Assembly (NCBI GenBank): GCA_035649895.1
Contig: DASRIS010000051.1
Coordinates: 1-45,251, forward strand
Source: DASSUC01 sp035649895
GTDB taxonomy: Bacteria > Actinomycetota > Actinomycetes > Mycobacteriales > Micromonosporaceae
Length of the DNA stretch: 45,251 nt
Direction: 5' to 3'
A program made the translations under genes and the position numbers. Positions 1 to 8,006 of this stretch are shown here, piece after piece. The first letter of the stretch is position 1. Each line of letters begins with the position of its first letter. The notes under the pieces are model-generated. The model did not search any database. It saw only the letters and a program-made list of their open reading frames with translations, and was not told the origin of the DNA.

Positions 1-881
1 TCGCGCCCGGCCAGCGCGGCCCGGGCCCGGGAGAGCAGCAGCAGCGCGAGCGAGCCGCGCGGCGAGGCGCCGACCAGCACCTGGCCGTGGGCGCGGGTGG
101 CTGCGGCGAGCGCCACGATGTAGCGGCCGACCGAGTCCTCCACCACGATGTCCTCCATGGCTGCCTGCATCGCCAGCAGCGTTGCCGGGTCCACGACCGG
201 CTCCAGGAAGGACTCCTCCTGGCGGCGCGCCATCCGCCGCCGCAGCACGCTCCACTCCTCCTCGGCGTCCGGGTAGCCGAAGGACACCCGCAGCAGGAAG
301 CGGTCGAGCTGCGCCTCGGGCAACGGGTACGTGCCCTCGTACTCGATCGGGTTGGCGGTGGCCAGCACGTGGAACGGGGCGGTCAGCCGGTACGTCGTGC
401 CCTCCACCGAGACCTGCTTCTCCTGCATCGCCTCGAGCAGGGCCGCCTGGGTCTTGGGTGGGGTCCGGTTGATCTCGTCGGCCAGGAGGAGGTTGGTGAA
501 GACCGGTCCCGGCCGGAACGTGAAGTCGTGGGTGCGCTGGTCGTAGAGGAACGAGCCGGTCACGTCGGCGGGCAGCAGGTCCGGCGTGAACTGCAGCCGC
601 CGGAACTCCAGCCCCAGCGCCTGGGCGAAGGAGCGGGCGGCGAGCGTCTTGCCCAGGCCCGGCAGGTCCTCCAGGAGCACGTGGCCACCGGCGAGGATGC
701 CGGCGAGCACCAGCTCCAAGGCGTCCCGTTTGCCGACCAGCACCGTGCCGACCGCGTCAAGCACCGACCGGCCGAGCCGGCCCACCTCGTACCGGGGTAG
801 CGGGCTGACCTCCCGGGGCAGTGGGCTCACCGCTACCGCCGCGTCGTCCGCGGCGTGGCTCGCGCGCTCCTCGCGTGTCAC
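1..881 (-). CDS. MoxR-family AAA+ ATPase (3' end outside window)
   Basis: Cytoplasmic AAA+ ATPase of the MoxR family, thought to act as a chaperone or maturation factor for membrane-associated or metal-containing partners. About 293 codons are visible. The P-loop is EDLPGLGKT near residues 71-79 and Walker B is LLLADEINR near 131-139, followed by the MoxR-typical stretch TPPKTQAALLEAMQEKQV. The start is taken as the GTG at 881, preceded by GGAGGT only 3 nt away; no better in-frame start is visible. The gene follows two small membrane-protein genes (1593-976 and 2342-1590) in the same direction. MoxR genes are commonly co-transcribed with DUF4129 and DUF58 genes, so a DUF58 gene may lie beyond position 1. 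Family assignment is secure; the client is unknown. Confidence 0.93.
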   Translation of the reverse strand, partial: MTREERASHAADDAAVAVSPLPREVSPLPRYEVGRLGRSVLDAVGTVLVGKRDALELVLAGILAGGHVLLEDLPGLGKTLAARSFAQALGLEFRRLQFTPDLLPADVTGSFLYDQRTHDFTFRPGPVFTNLLLADEINRTPPKTQAALLEAMQEKQVSVEGTTYRLTAPFHVLATANPIEYEGTYPLPEAQLDRFLLRVSFGYPDAEEEWSVLRRRMARRQEESFLEPVVDPATLLAMQAAMEDIVVEDSVGRYIVALAAATRAHGQVLVGASPRGSLALLLLSRARAALAGR

Positions 882-927
882 CGGACCTCCAGGTGCATCA
901 TCGAACCTCCCGGCGCAGCACCGCACC

Positions 928-969
928 GCCACCGCACAGCCGGCCTCCGCCACCGCACAGCCGGCCTCC
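928..969. repeat. perfect tandem 21-bp duplication
   Basis: Two identical 21-bp units (928-948 and 949-969) lie in the short gap between the 205-residue membrane protein gene and moxR, just downstream of the stop at 976. They look like a recent slippage duplication in an untranslated spacer; no function is apparent. Confidence 0.9.
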
Positions 970-975
970 AGTGCA

Positions 976-1593
976 TCACAGCGCCTCCATCTGACGGGCA
1001 ACCTCCGCCAGGTCGCGCGGGGTCGGGGAGCGGGTGACCGGTGTCGCCAGGAACGTCCACAGCGGTTCGCCGAGCACCGCCCGGGCCCGCTGCGGGTCGC
1101 TGGCGCGGGTGAACCCGTACCGCTGGCGCAGCCGCTCGTCCACCAGCTCGCCGAGCAACGGCCGCACCTGGCTGTCGAAGCGCGCCGGGTCGCGGTAGGT
1201 CCACCCGAGCCGGTTGTCCCAGCGGGACACCGCGGCCCACAGCCCGTCCACGACCGGCCAGTGCCCTGCGCCGGCGGCCTCCTCCTGGGCTGCGCTGCGC
1301 ACCCGGTCCTCGTCGAGCTGGGGCGGCGCCACCTGCCGGGCGATCCGGGCCAGCCCGAACAGGGCCAGTGACCCGGTGAAGAGCAGGAGGAACGGCACGG
1401 CCAGCCCGCTGGCCCGGAAGGCCGCCCAGAGCAGCAGCGAGAACAGTGCGGACCAGCCGCTCGCCTTGGCGAGCCAGACACCGAACCGGTTACCACCGCC
1501 GCGCGGCTCCGGCTCGTCGTCGTACTCCAGCAGGTCGTCCAGGCGGGTGTGCATGCCGGGCCCCGGGCCGCCGGAGAGCGTCCAGCCGGTCAC
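976..1593 (-). CDS. membrane protein of the MoxR operon
   Basis: A 205-residue protein of no recognised enzymatic family. An acidic N-terminal segment (about 1-40) is followed by a hydrophobic hairpin at about 44-62 and 64-83, then a soluble Arg-rich C-terminal domain of about 120 residues. The GTG start at 1593 overlaps the TGA of the DUF4129 gene as GTGA, which implies translational coupling. Its place between the DUF4129 gene and moxR suggests a membrane partner of the ATPase; that is inferred from context only. It ends 95 bp before the moxR start. Confidence 0.8.
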   Translation of the reverse strand: MTGWTLSGGPGPGMHTRLDDLLEYDDEPEPRGGGNRFGVWLAKASGWSALFSLLLWAAFRASGLAVPFLLLFTGSLALFGLARIARQVAPPQLDEDRVRSAAQEEAAGAGHWPVVDGLWAAVSRWDNRLGWTYRDPARFDSQVRPLLGELVDERLRQRYGFTRASDPQRARAVLGEPLWTFLATPVTRSPTPRDLAEVARQMEAL

Positions 1594-2342
1594 GGTGCCA
1601 CCCCGGCCGGGGCACCGGCGGCCAGCTCCCCGCGCAGCTGCCGCAGCGCCGACTGGGCCTGGCCACGCTCGCGCTCGCCCACCGGGTGGGTCGCGTAGCG
1701 CGCCTCGCGGTAGAGCGCGGCGAACTGGTCCAGCACCCGGCGGTCCACCCGGTGTGCGTCGAGCACCCGCAGCACCAGGTCGGTCGAGGTGTCCCCGGGG
1801 CGGCGCGGCGTACCTGCGCCGGCCGCCGCCTGCTCCAGCCGGACCCAGCAGGCGATCACCGCGCGGCGCGGGTCCCGGTCAGCGTCGGAAAGGTCGGCCA
1901 GGCCCGCGTCGACCGCTGCGAGCACCTCCTCGCGGCGCGGTGCGGGCGGCGCCGTGGGCGTGTGGTCGACCGGGAGCGCGCCGCGCCGGACGCTGACCGC
2001 GGTGCGGAGCAGGAGGTAGAGCAGGGGTAGGACCACGGCTGCCGCGGCGGTCAGGCAGACCAGCAGCGCAGCGGACACCACCCAGGCGGGCAGCGTCCCG
2101 CCGGGCGCCGCGCCGGGGTCGGTGGGGGGTATGGGCGGCACCTCGCTGGGCGGCTGCCAGCTGAACGAGGGTGAGTCTCCGCTCGGGGTACTCAGCGGCA
2201 CCTCGGTCACTGAGGGCGAGGAGAGCACGGCCGCAGCTCCGGCGGCGACGAGCAGCCCGGCCACTGCCAGCGGGGGCCACCACGGCCGCAGCGGCGACAG
2301 GCGCGCGGCCAGGCCCGGGAACCGGTCGCGCGTCGCCGTCAC
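1590..2342 (-). CDS. DUF4129 domain-containing membrane protein
   Basis: About 250 residues. Transmembrane segments lie near residues 22-41 and 86-112, separated by a Pro/Ser-rich extracytoplasmic loop. A C-terminal cytoplasmic DUF4129-like domain follows (about 130-245), with the characteristic WVRLEQAAAGAGTPRRPGDT stretch and a C-terminal helix rich in Arg and Glu. The GTG at 2342 is chosen because AGGG sits 5 nt upstream and because a longer in-frame extension to 2438 would overlap the preceding gene. DUF4129 proteins are regular neighbours of MoxR ATPases; their molecular role is not established. Confidence 0.85.
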   Translation of the reverse strand: MTATRDRFPGLAARLSPLRPWWPPLAVAGLLVAAGAAAVLSSPSVTEVPLSTPSGDSPSFSWQPPSEVPPIPPTDPGAAPGGTLPAWVVSAALLVCLTAAAAVVLPLLYLLLRTAVSVRRGALPVDHTPTAPPAPRREEVLAAVDAGLADLSDADRDPRRAVIACWVRLEQAAAGAGTPRRPGDTSTDLVLRVLDAHRVDRRVLDQFAALYREARYATHPVGERERGQAQSALRQLRGELAAGAPAGVAP

Positions 2343-2391
2343 CGCAAGCCCTAACTCCGAAGCCCTTACTCTGAGAACGGTCGTCGTAACG

Positions 2392-3207
2392 CTAGCCCAC
2401 CCTGGCCAGCGTGCGGGCCTGGGCGAGCACCTGGTCAAGCATGTCTGGAGTCAGCCGTCCGGTAAAGGTGTTCTGCTGGCTCACGTGGTAGCAGCCGAGC
2501 AGCACCGGCCCGCCACCGGCCCGCCACAGCACGCCGTGGCCGAACGCCGGCCGCGGGACGGGCGGCGCTATGCCGTAGGCGGCCGTGAGCGCGGGCCACC
2601 AGGCGGACCAGGCGAACGCGCCGAGCGCCACGACCACCCGCAGCGTCGGCCGGAGCAGCTCGACCTCGCGGCGCAGCCATGAGGCGCACGCATCGCGTTC
2701 GGCGGGGGCGGGTTTGTTGGCTGGCGGCGCACAGCGCACCGCGGCGAAGACCCGCGTTGAGCGCAGGGCCAGCCCGTCGCCGCGCGCCTGGCTGGTCGGC
2801 TGGTTGGCCAGCCCGGCCCGGTGTAGCGCGGCGAAGAGCACGTCACCCGAGCGGTCGCCGGTGAAGATCCGGCCGGTCCGGTTGCCGCCGTGCGCCGCTG
2901 GCGCCAGCCCGAGGATGCCGATCCGCGCGTCCGCCGGCCCGAACCCGGGCACCGGCCGGCCCCAGTAGTCCCAGTCCTTGAACGCCGCCCGCTTCGTCGC
3001 CGCGACCTCCTCCCGCCAGGCCACCAGCCGCGGGCAGGCCCGGCAGCCGGACACGGCCCCGTCCAGGCCGGCCAGGTCGGTGACGGCAGCCGCCCGGGCC
3101 GCAACCTCGTCCGGGGTACGGGCCACCGCCCGCTCGCTCATCGCAGGCGCGACCGGAGCAGCCCGATGGTCCGGGCCTAGGTGGGGGTGGCCCACCATCT
3201 CACCCAT
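2392..3207 (-). CDS. udgB: family 5 uracil-DNA glycosylase
   Basis: DNA-repair glycosylase that removes uracil and some other deaminated bases and starts base-excision repair in the nucleoid. The 271-residue protein carries motif GLAPAAHGGNRTGRIFTGD and the C-terminal GCYHVSQQNTFTGR segment typical of the UdgB (family 5) iron-sulfur enzymes. Cysteines in CRAC, near RCAPP and near DACAS are candidate [4Fe-4S] ligands. The ATG at 3207 is preferred over the longer frame from 3246 because AGGAGG lies 7 nt upstream. It ends 49 bp before the DUF4129 gene and may share its transcript. High-GC organisms deaminate cytosine heavily and usually carry this enzyme beside the family 1 one. Confidence 0.92.
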   Translation of the reverse strand: MGEMVGHPHLGPDHRAAPVAPAMSERAVARTPDEVAARAAAVTDLAGLDGAVSGCRACPRLVAWREEVAATKRAAFKDWDYWGRPVPGFGPADARIGILGLAPAAHGGNRTGRIFTGDRSGDVLFAALHRAGLANQPTSQARGDGLALRSTRVFAAVRCAPPANKPAPAERDACASWLRREVELLRPTLRVVVALGAFAWSAWWPALTAAYGIAPPVPRPAFGHGVLWRAGGGPVLLGCYHVSQQNTFTGRLTPDMLDQVLAQARTLARVG

Positions 3208-3335
3208 CGACGGTCCTCCTCCCGGTGCGCTGCCGTAGCACATCATGCCCGCACGTCGGGGCCTGCTGTGCCCGGCCCCGGGAGCCCGCCAGATCGCCGG
3301 TCACGCCAGCGACCCCGCGGCGCGCCAGCTCGCCA

Positions 3336-4301
3336 TCAGGCCAGCGACCAGGCGATGCCGTCGAGGATGTCGTGCTCGGAGGCGACCACTGCATCGGCGC
3401 CGGCCTGCTCCATCGCCACCCGCAGCACGAGCGCGCCAGCCGCGATGACGTCCGCCCGGCCGGGATGCATCGCCGGCAGCGCGAGCCGCTGCGCCCGCGC
3501 CATGCCGAGCAGGTCGGCGGTCACCTTGGCCACATCCCGGTACGGGATCCGCGCGTGGTGGATGCGCACCGGGTCGTACCCGGTCAGGCCCAGCGCCAGG
3601 GCGGCCACGGTGGTCACCGAGCCGGCGAGCCCGACCAGGGTGGCCGCCTCCCGCCCCGGCACCGCGGCGAGCGCGCGGTCCACCGCCGCGCTGATGTCGG
3701 CCTCTGCCGCGGCCACCTGCGCCGGGGTCGGCGGGTCGCCGTGCAGGTGGCGTTCTGTCATGCGTACGCACCCGATGTCAACCGAGACCGCGCCCCACAC
3801 CGCGGCGGCTCCGCCCACGTCGCCGGCCCCGCTACCGTCCGGGCCGCCGGTGCCGACCACGAACTCCGTTGACCCACCCCCGATGTCCAGCACCAGGTAC
3901 GGCGGCACCGCATCGGCGGGCAGCCCGCGCACCGCGCCGGCGAAGGACAGCCGCGCCTCCTCATCACCGCTGACCACCTCGGGCGCGACGCCGAGGGTAC
4001 GCACCACCATCGCGTGGAAGTCCGCGGCGTTGGCCGCGTCCCGGGTTGCGGAGGTGGCCACCATCCGGACCCGCTGCGCGCCGAGCGCCGCGATCTCGGC
4101 CGCGTAGCCGGCGAGCGCCACCCGGGTCCGCTCGATCGCCTCTGCCGCCAGCCGGCCGGTGCGGTCCACCCCTTGGCCCAGCCGGACGATCTCCATCCGC
4201 CGCACCACGTCGCGCAGCTCGCCGGACGCCTCGGCGGAGACGTCCGCAACGAGCAGGCGGACCGAGTTGGTGCCGCAGTCGACCGCGGCCACGCGGGTCA
4301 T
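3336..4301 (-). CDS. ppx: Ppx/GppA family phosphatase (exopolyphosphatase)
   Basis: A 321-residue member of the sugar kinase/actin-like Ppx/GppA family, which hydrolyses inorganic polyphosphate and/or pppGpp. Visible motifs are the N-terminal phosphate loop DCGTNSVRLLVADV, the central VDRTGRLAAEAIERT segment and the second nucleotide-binding loop LDIGGGSTEF. The length matches the short actinobacterial two-domain form (mycobacterial Ppx2-like), not the roughly 500-residue E. coli enzyme. It lies downstream of the DUF501, FtsB-like and eno genes, the same order as in mycobacteria. The start overlaps the stop of a 13-codon upstream ORF as TGATG. Confidence 0.93.
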   Translation of the reverse strand: MTRVAAVDCGTNSVRLLVADVSAEASGELRDVVRRMEIVRLGQGVDRTGRLAAEAIERTRVALAGYAAEIAALGAQRVRMVATSATRDAANAADFHAMVVRTLGVAPEVVSGDEEARLSFAGAVRGLPADAVPPYLVLDIGGGSTEFVVGTGGPDGSGAGDVGGAAAVWGAVSVDIGCVRMTERHLHGDPPTPAQVAAAEADISAAVDRALAAVPGREAATLVGLAGSVTTVAALALGLTGYDPVRIHHARIPYRDVAKVTADLLGMARAQRLALPAMHPGRADVIAAGALVLRVAMEQAGADAVVASEHDILDGIAWSLA

Positions 4302-4342
4302 CAGGCTGCGCCCGCAGGCGACCGGTGCAGGACGGCTTTCAT
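4301..4342 (-). other. possible 13-codon upstream ORF coupled to ppx
   Basis: An ATG at 4342 opens a 13-residue frame (MKAVLHRSPAGAA) whose TGA overlaps the ppx ATG by one base. There is no convincing ribosome site for it. It could be a translational leader or a chance frame in GC-rich DNA. Confidence 0.25.
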
Positions 4343-4462
4343 GGGCAGCAGGTTACCCGTGGCGCCCCGGCCGGCTCTGCGCGGCTTGGTTCGCCAGCGA
4401 GAGGGCATAGTACCGTGTCTATCGGATCGGTCGGAGCGGCGGTTGCCGGCCCAGGCTCGTGC

Positions 4463-5038
4463 CTAACGCTCCGCTACGCACGGGCCGTCGGTCCACCACG
4501 GCGGCACCAGCCCCAGCACCTCGTCACCGAGCGGGTTCACGCCTGGTCCGGCGGCGAGCGCGTGGGCCAGGTGCACGTGCAGGCACTTGACCCGGTTGGG
4601 CATGCCGCCCGCGGAGACTCCGGAGATCTCCGGCACCCGCTCGATGGCGTCCCGCCGCGCCAGGTAGTCCGCGTGCGCCGCCGCGTACGCCGCCGCCAGC
4701 CCCGGATCCTCAGCCAGCCGGGCCTGCATCTGCCGCATCACGCCGGTCGACTCCAGCCGGCTGCACGCGGCCGCCGCGCGGGGGCAGGTCAGGTAGAACA
4801 GGGTCGGGAAAGGCGTGCCGTCCGCCAGCCGGGGGGTCGTCTCCACCGCGTCCGGCAGGCCGCACGGGCACCGGTGCGCCACCGCCCGGGTCCCCCGCGG
4901 CGGGCGGCCGAGCTGGGCCGCCACCACCTCCCGGTCAGCCTCCTGCGCGGGCTCGGACACCGGTGGTGGCACCCCGGCGCCCGCCGCGGTCACACCATCG
5001 GCCGGGGCCGGGCCGCTCACACCCGCCGCGCCGGTCAC
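4463..5038 (-). CDS. DUF501 domain-containing protein
   Basis: A 191-residue protein of unknown function. The DUF501 core starts near residue 36 after a low-complexity Ala/Pro N-terminus. It shows the conserved Cys-containing stretches HRCPCGLPDAVETTPRLADG, PFPTLFYLTCPRA and the C-terminal MPNRVKCLHVHLAHALA, so metal binding is conceivable. The GTG start at 5038 overlaps the FtsB-like stop as GTGA, giving translational coupling. The gene is a constant member of the eno/ftsB-like/ppx block of actinobacteria, but I know of no established activity. Confidence 0.92.
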   Translation of the reverse strand: MTGAAGVSGPAPADGVTAAGAGVPPPVSEPAQEADREVVAAQLGRPPRGTRAVAHRCPCGLPDAVETTPRLADGTPFPTLFYLTCPRAAAACSRLESTGVMRQMQARLAEDPGLAAAYAAAHADYLARRDAIERVPEISGVSAGGMPNRVKCLHVHLAHALAAGPGVNPLGDEVLGLVPPWWTDGPCVAER

Positions 5039-5676
5039 GACCGGTTCGCCTCGTCAAGGCTGGACCAGAGCCTGCCGTACCATGGGGTGGTGTCGGCCGG
5101 CACCGCCGGCCCCCTGGCGTCGCGGGCCGCGCCCTGCGGGTCAAAGATCACGATGTACGTCCGGTCGCCGCGCTCCACCAGGTGGAACCTCTTGCGCGCC
5201 TGCGCCTTGACGTACTCCGGGTCGGACCACTTGGCGCGCTGCTCGGTGAGCGCCTCGATGCGCTCACGCTGAGCGTCCTGCGCCGCCTCGAGCTGGGCGA
5301 TCTCGGCCTGCTGGGAGAGGTAGACCCGCACCGGGTACGCGTACGCGAGCAGCAGCCCTACCAGCAGCAGCCCCAGCACCGTGGCCCGACCCGTGAGCCG
5401 GCGGGGCTGTGGCGCGCCGGTACGGACTGCGCCGGTGACCGCGGCTCGGCGGGCCGCCGCCGGGCGGGTGGCCGACCGGGCCAGCTCCCCACCGCGGCCG
5501 GCAGCGGGCCGGCCAGCGGCGCTCCGGTCGGGTAGCGCGCCGCCCCTGCCGGCACCAGCGGCTCGGGCCGCGGTCGGGCCGCGCCCGGATGCGCTGCGAC
5601 CGCCGCCCGCCACCCGGCCGGACAGTCCGGCCCGGCGAGCCGGACCCTGGCCGCCCGGCGTCTGCCGCTGGGCCAT
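5035..5676 (-). CDS. FtsB/DivIC-family septum formation initiator
   Basis: Bitopic divisome protein of the FtsB/DivIC family, which joins FtsL and FtsQ at the septum. The first 90 or so residues of 213 are a disordered Ala/Gly/Arg-rich cytoplasmic tail. One membrane helix follows (about 95-115, TVLGLLLVGLLLAYAYPV), then a periplasmic coiled coil (about 120-155) and the FtsB globular end with DPEYVKAQARKRFHLVERGD. The start ATG at 5676 has GGGGAGG 5 nt upstream. It lies 84 bp downstream of eno and is coupled to DUF501. The long basic N-terminal extension is longer than in E. coli FtsB but usual in actinomycetes. Confidence 0.92.
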   Translation of the reverse strand: MAQRQTPGGQGPARRAGLSGRVAGGGRSASGRGPTAARAAGAGRGGALPDRSAAGRPAAGRGGELARSATRPAAARRAAVTGAVRTGAPQPRRLTGRATVLGLLLVGLLLAYAYPVRVYLSQQAEIAQLEAAQDAQRERIEALTEQRAKWSDPEYVKAQARKRFHLVERGDRTYIVIFDPQGAARDARGPAVPADTTPWYGRLWSSLDEANRS

Positions 5677-5760
5677 CCGCTCCTCCCCTGTCAGCGACCT
5701 GCCACCTCAGCCACCCGGACGGCCGGCGCACAGTCCCTGGCTGGCGCAGCGGTCCCTGGC

Positions 5761-7044
5761 TCAGGCTAGCCGGGGGAAGGCACCGGAGCCGGCATACCGC
5801 GCCGCATCGCCCAGCTCCTCTTCGATCCGCAGCAGCTGGTTGTACTTGGCCACCCGGTCGGACCGGGCCGGCGCCCCGGTCTTGAGCTGGCCGCAGCCGG
5901 TGGCCACCGCAAGGTCGGCGATGGTGGTGTCCTCGGTCTCGCCGGACCGGTGGCTCATCATGCAGCGCAGACCCGCCCGGTGCGCCAGCTCGACCGCGTC
6001 CAGCGTCTCGGTCAGCGAGCCGATCTGGTTCACCTTGACCAGGACCGCGTTCGCCGCAGCCTCCTTGATCCCCCGGGTGATCCGCTCCGGGCTGGTGACG
6101 AACAGGTCGTCCCCGACGACCTGGATCTTCGAGCCGAGCCGCCCGGTGAGCGCCGCCCACCCGGCCCAGTCGTCCTCAGCGAGCGGGTCCTCCACCGACA
6201 CGATCGGGTACGTCGACAGCAGCTGCTCGAAGTAGCTGGTCATCTCCTCCGCCGACCGGGTGGTGCCCTCGAACGCGTACCCACCGGCGTCCTTGGAGTA
6301 GAGCTCGGTGGCCGCCACGTCGAGCGCCAGCACCACGTCCGAGCCGAGCCGGTACCCGGCCGCCTCGACCGCCTCGGCGATGAGGTCCAACGCCGCCACG
6401 TTGGCCGGCAGGTCCGGCGCGAAGCCGCCCTCGTCACCGAGCCCGGTGCTCAGGCCCTTCTTCCTCAGCACGGCCTTGAGCGCGTGGTAGACCTCTGCCC
6501 CGCAGCGCAGCGCGTCCCGGAAGGTCGATGCGCCCACCGGCGCGACCATGAACTCCTGTATGTCCACATTGGAGTCAGCATGGGCGCCACCGTTGAGGAT
6601 GTTCAGCATGGGCACCGGCAGCAGGTGCGCGTTCGGCCCGCCCACGTAGCGGAAGAGTGGCAGGTCGGCGCTTGCCGCCGCCGCCTTCGCCACGGCCAGC
6701 GAGACGCCGAGGATCGCGTTCGCGCCCAGACCCGACTTGTCCGGCGTGCCGTCCAGGTCGAGCATGACCTGGTCGATGAGGCGCTGCTCGCTCGCCTCGT
6801 AGCCGAGCAGCTCGGGCGCGATGCGCTCGGTGACGTTGTCGACGGCCCGCTCGACGCCCTTGCCGCCGTACCGTTCGGCGACGCTGTCGCGCAGCTCCAG
6901 CGCCTCGAAGGCGCCCGTGGACGCCCCGGACGGCACGGCCGCGCGAGCCGTTGACCCGTCGTCGAGGCCGACCTCCACCTCGACCGTCGGGTTGCCGCGG
7001 GAGTCGAGGATCTCCCGGGCGACGATTGCCTCGATGGTAGCCAC
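5761..7044 (-). CDS. eno: enolase
   Basis: Cytoplasmic glycolytic enzyme interconverting 2-phosphoglycerate and phosphoenolpyruvate, Mg-dependent. The 427-residue product has every expected landmark: REILDSRGNPTVEVEV at the N-terminus, SGLGANAILGVSLA, NGGAHADSNVDIQEFM, GDEGGFAP, metal ligands in LALDVAATE, SVEDPLAEDDW and GDDLFVT, the signature LVKVNQIGSLTET, and SHRSGETEDT. The GTG at 7044 is chosen because VATIEAIVAREIL matches the usual enolase N-terminus and the length then matches the family. A longer frame to 7131 only adds a non-conserved leader. It heads the ftsB-like/DUF501/ppx run. Confidence 0.97.
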   Translation of the reverse strand: MATIEAIVAREILDSRGNPTVEVEVGLDDGSTARAAVPSGASTGAFEALELRDSVAERYGGKGVERAVDNVTERIAPELLGYEASEQRLIDQVMLDLDGTPDKSGLGANAILGVSLAVAKAAAASADLPLFRYVGGPNAHLLPVPMLNILNGGAHADSNVDIQEFMVAPVGASTFRDALRCGAEVYHALKAVLRKKGLSTGLGDEGGFAPDLPANVAALDLIAEAVEAAGYRLGSDVVLALDVAATELYSKDAGGYAFEGTTRSAEEMTSYFEQLLSTYPIVSVEDPLAEDDWAGWAALTGRLGSKIQVVGDDLFVTSPERITRGIKEAAANAVLVKVNQIGSLTETLDAVELAHRAGLRCMMSHRSGETEDTTIADLAVATGCGQLKTGAPARSDRVAKYNQLLRIEEELGDAARYAGSGAFPRLA

Positions 7045-7295
7045 GTGTCCTGCCGCTCCCTTCGCGGTGACCTTGCGGGGTGACCCTACGGACCAAGCGG
7101 CCCGCGCACCCTGCGACCAGGCGGCCCGCACCCGGCCCGCGGAGCTCGCCCGCGGCCGGGTTCACGCCCGCGACGCAGCGTATCCGGCCGCGCCCGGCGG
7201 ACCGGCGGCGGGCGGGACCAGCACGGCGGCGAGCAGAAGCAGCCCGGACCCGCCGGAGTTTGCGTGGCCTGGCGGGACCGACAAGGCTGAGCGCC

Positions 7296-8006
7296 ATGCG
7301 AGCGCACCGTACCGCCCTGGCCCACACCACGGCTCTGGCACTCACCGCGGCCGGCGTGGTGGCCGTCAGCGGCTGCGGCGGCCTCGACCGGGCTCCGCAC
7401 TCGACGGGCCATACGGACCTGGTGAACGACCTCGCCGTCCGGCTACGCCACGGCGGCCAGCTCACCTACACCGCCGAGTACCAGCTGCCGGGCGGCGGCG
7501 CGGCGCTGGTCGCGCAGGCGCAGCGGCTGGTCCGGTCGGCGTACGTCTACCCCGGCGGCCGGCTTACGCTCACCCCTGGGCTTGTCACCGACTGCCGGGC
7601 CCAGCCGCCCGGCATGACCTGCACGCTCGCCGCGCCACCGGCGGTCTCCGCCGAGGCGGCGAGCGGGGTGCTCGCCGCGGTCGAAGCGCGGGGGCTGGTG
7701 CCGACCAGCCTCGTGGTAGGCCTGCTGTCCGCTGCGGCGCTCGACTCCGACGTCCAGGTCAGGCAGCACGACTCGACCATCGCCGGGCAGCACGCCACCT
7801 GCGTTGAGGTGACCAAGGTGGACAATGCGGCAGCGTCCGCGTACCAGCTGTGTGTCACCACCGACGGGGTGCTCGGCAGCTTCTCCGGCACGGTGCACGG
7901 CAAGCGGGTCGAGCTGACATTGACGAGCTACCGTGACGTGGTGTCCGCCGACGCCTTCGCCCTGCCGGCCGGCGCTCGGGTCGTCGACCGGCGGCCCGCG
8001 CCATGA
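7296..8006 (+). CDS. putative lipoprotein
   Basis: A 236-residue exported lipoprotein with no recognised domain. The N-terminus is a lipoprotein signal peptide with basic start MRAHRTALAH, a hydrophobic stretch and lipobox VSGC with Cys27 as the lipidation site. The mature part contains three further Cys. The ATG at 7296 gives a correct signal peptide; the upstream in-frame extension to 7080 is Arg-rich and unlikely. It is divergent from eno and overlaps nudC as ATGA at 8003, so the two are probably co-translated. A lipoprotein beside eno also occurs in mycobacteria (lpqU), but I see no clear similarity. Confidence 0.82.
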   Translation: MRAHRTALAHTTALALTAAGVVAVSGCGGLDRAPHSTGHTDLVNDLAVRLRHGGQLTYTAEYQLPGGGAALVAQAQRLVRSAYVYPGGRLTLTPGLVTDCRAQPPGMTCTLAAPPAVSAEAASGVLAAVEARGLVPTSLVVGLLSAAALDSDVQVRQHDSTIAGQHATCVEVTKVDNAAASAYQLCVTTDGVLGSFSGTVHGKRVELTLTSYRDVVSADAFALPAGARVVDRRPAP

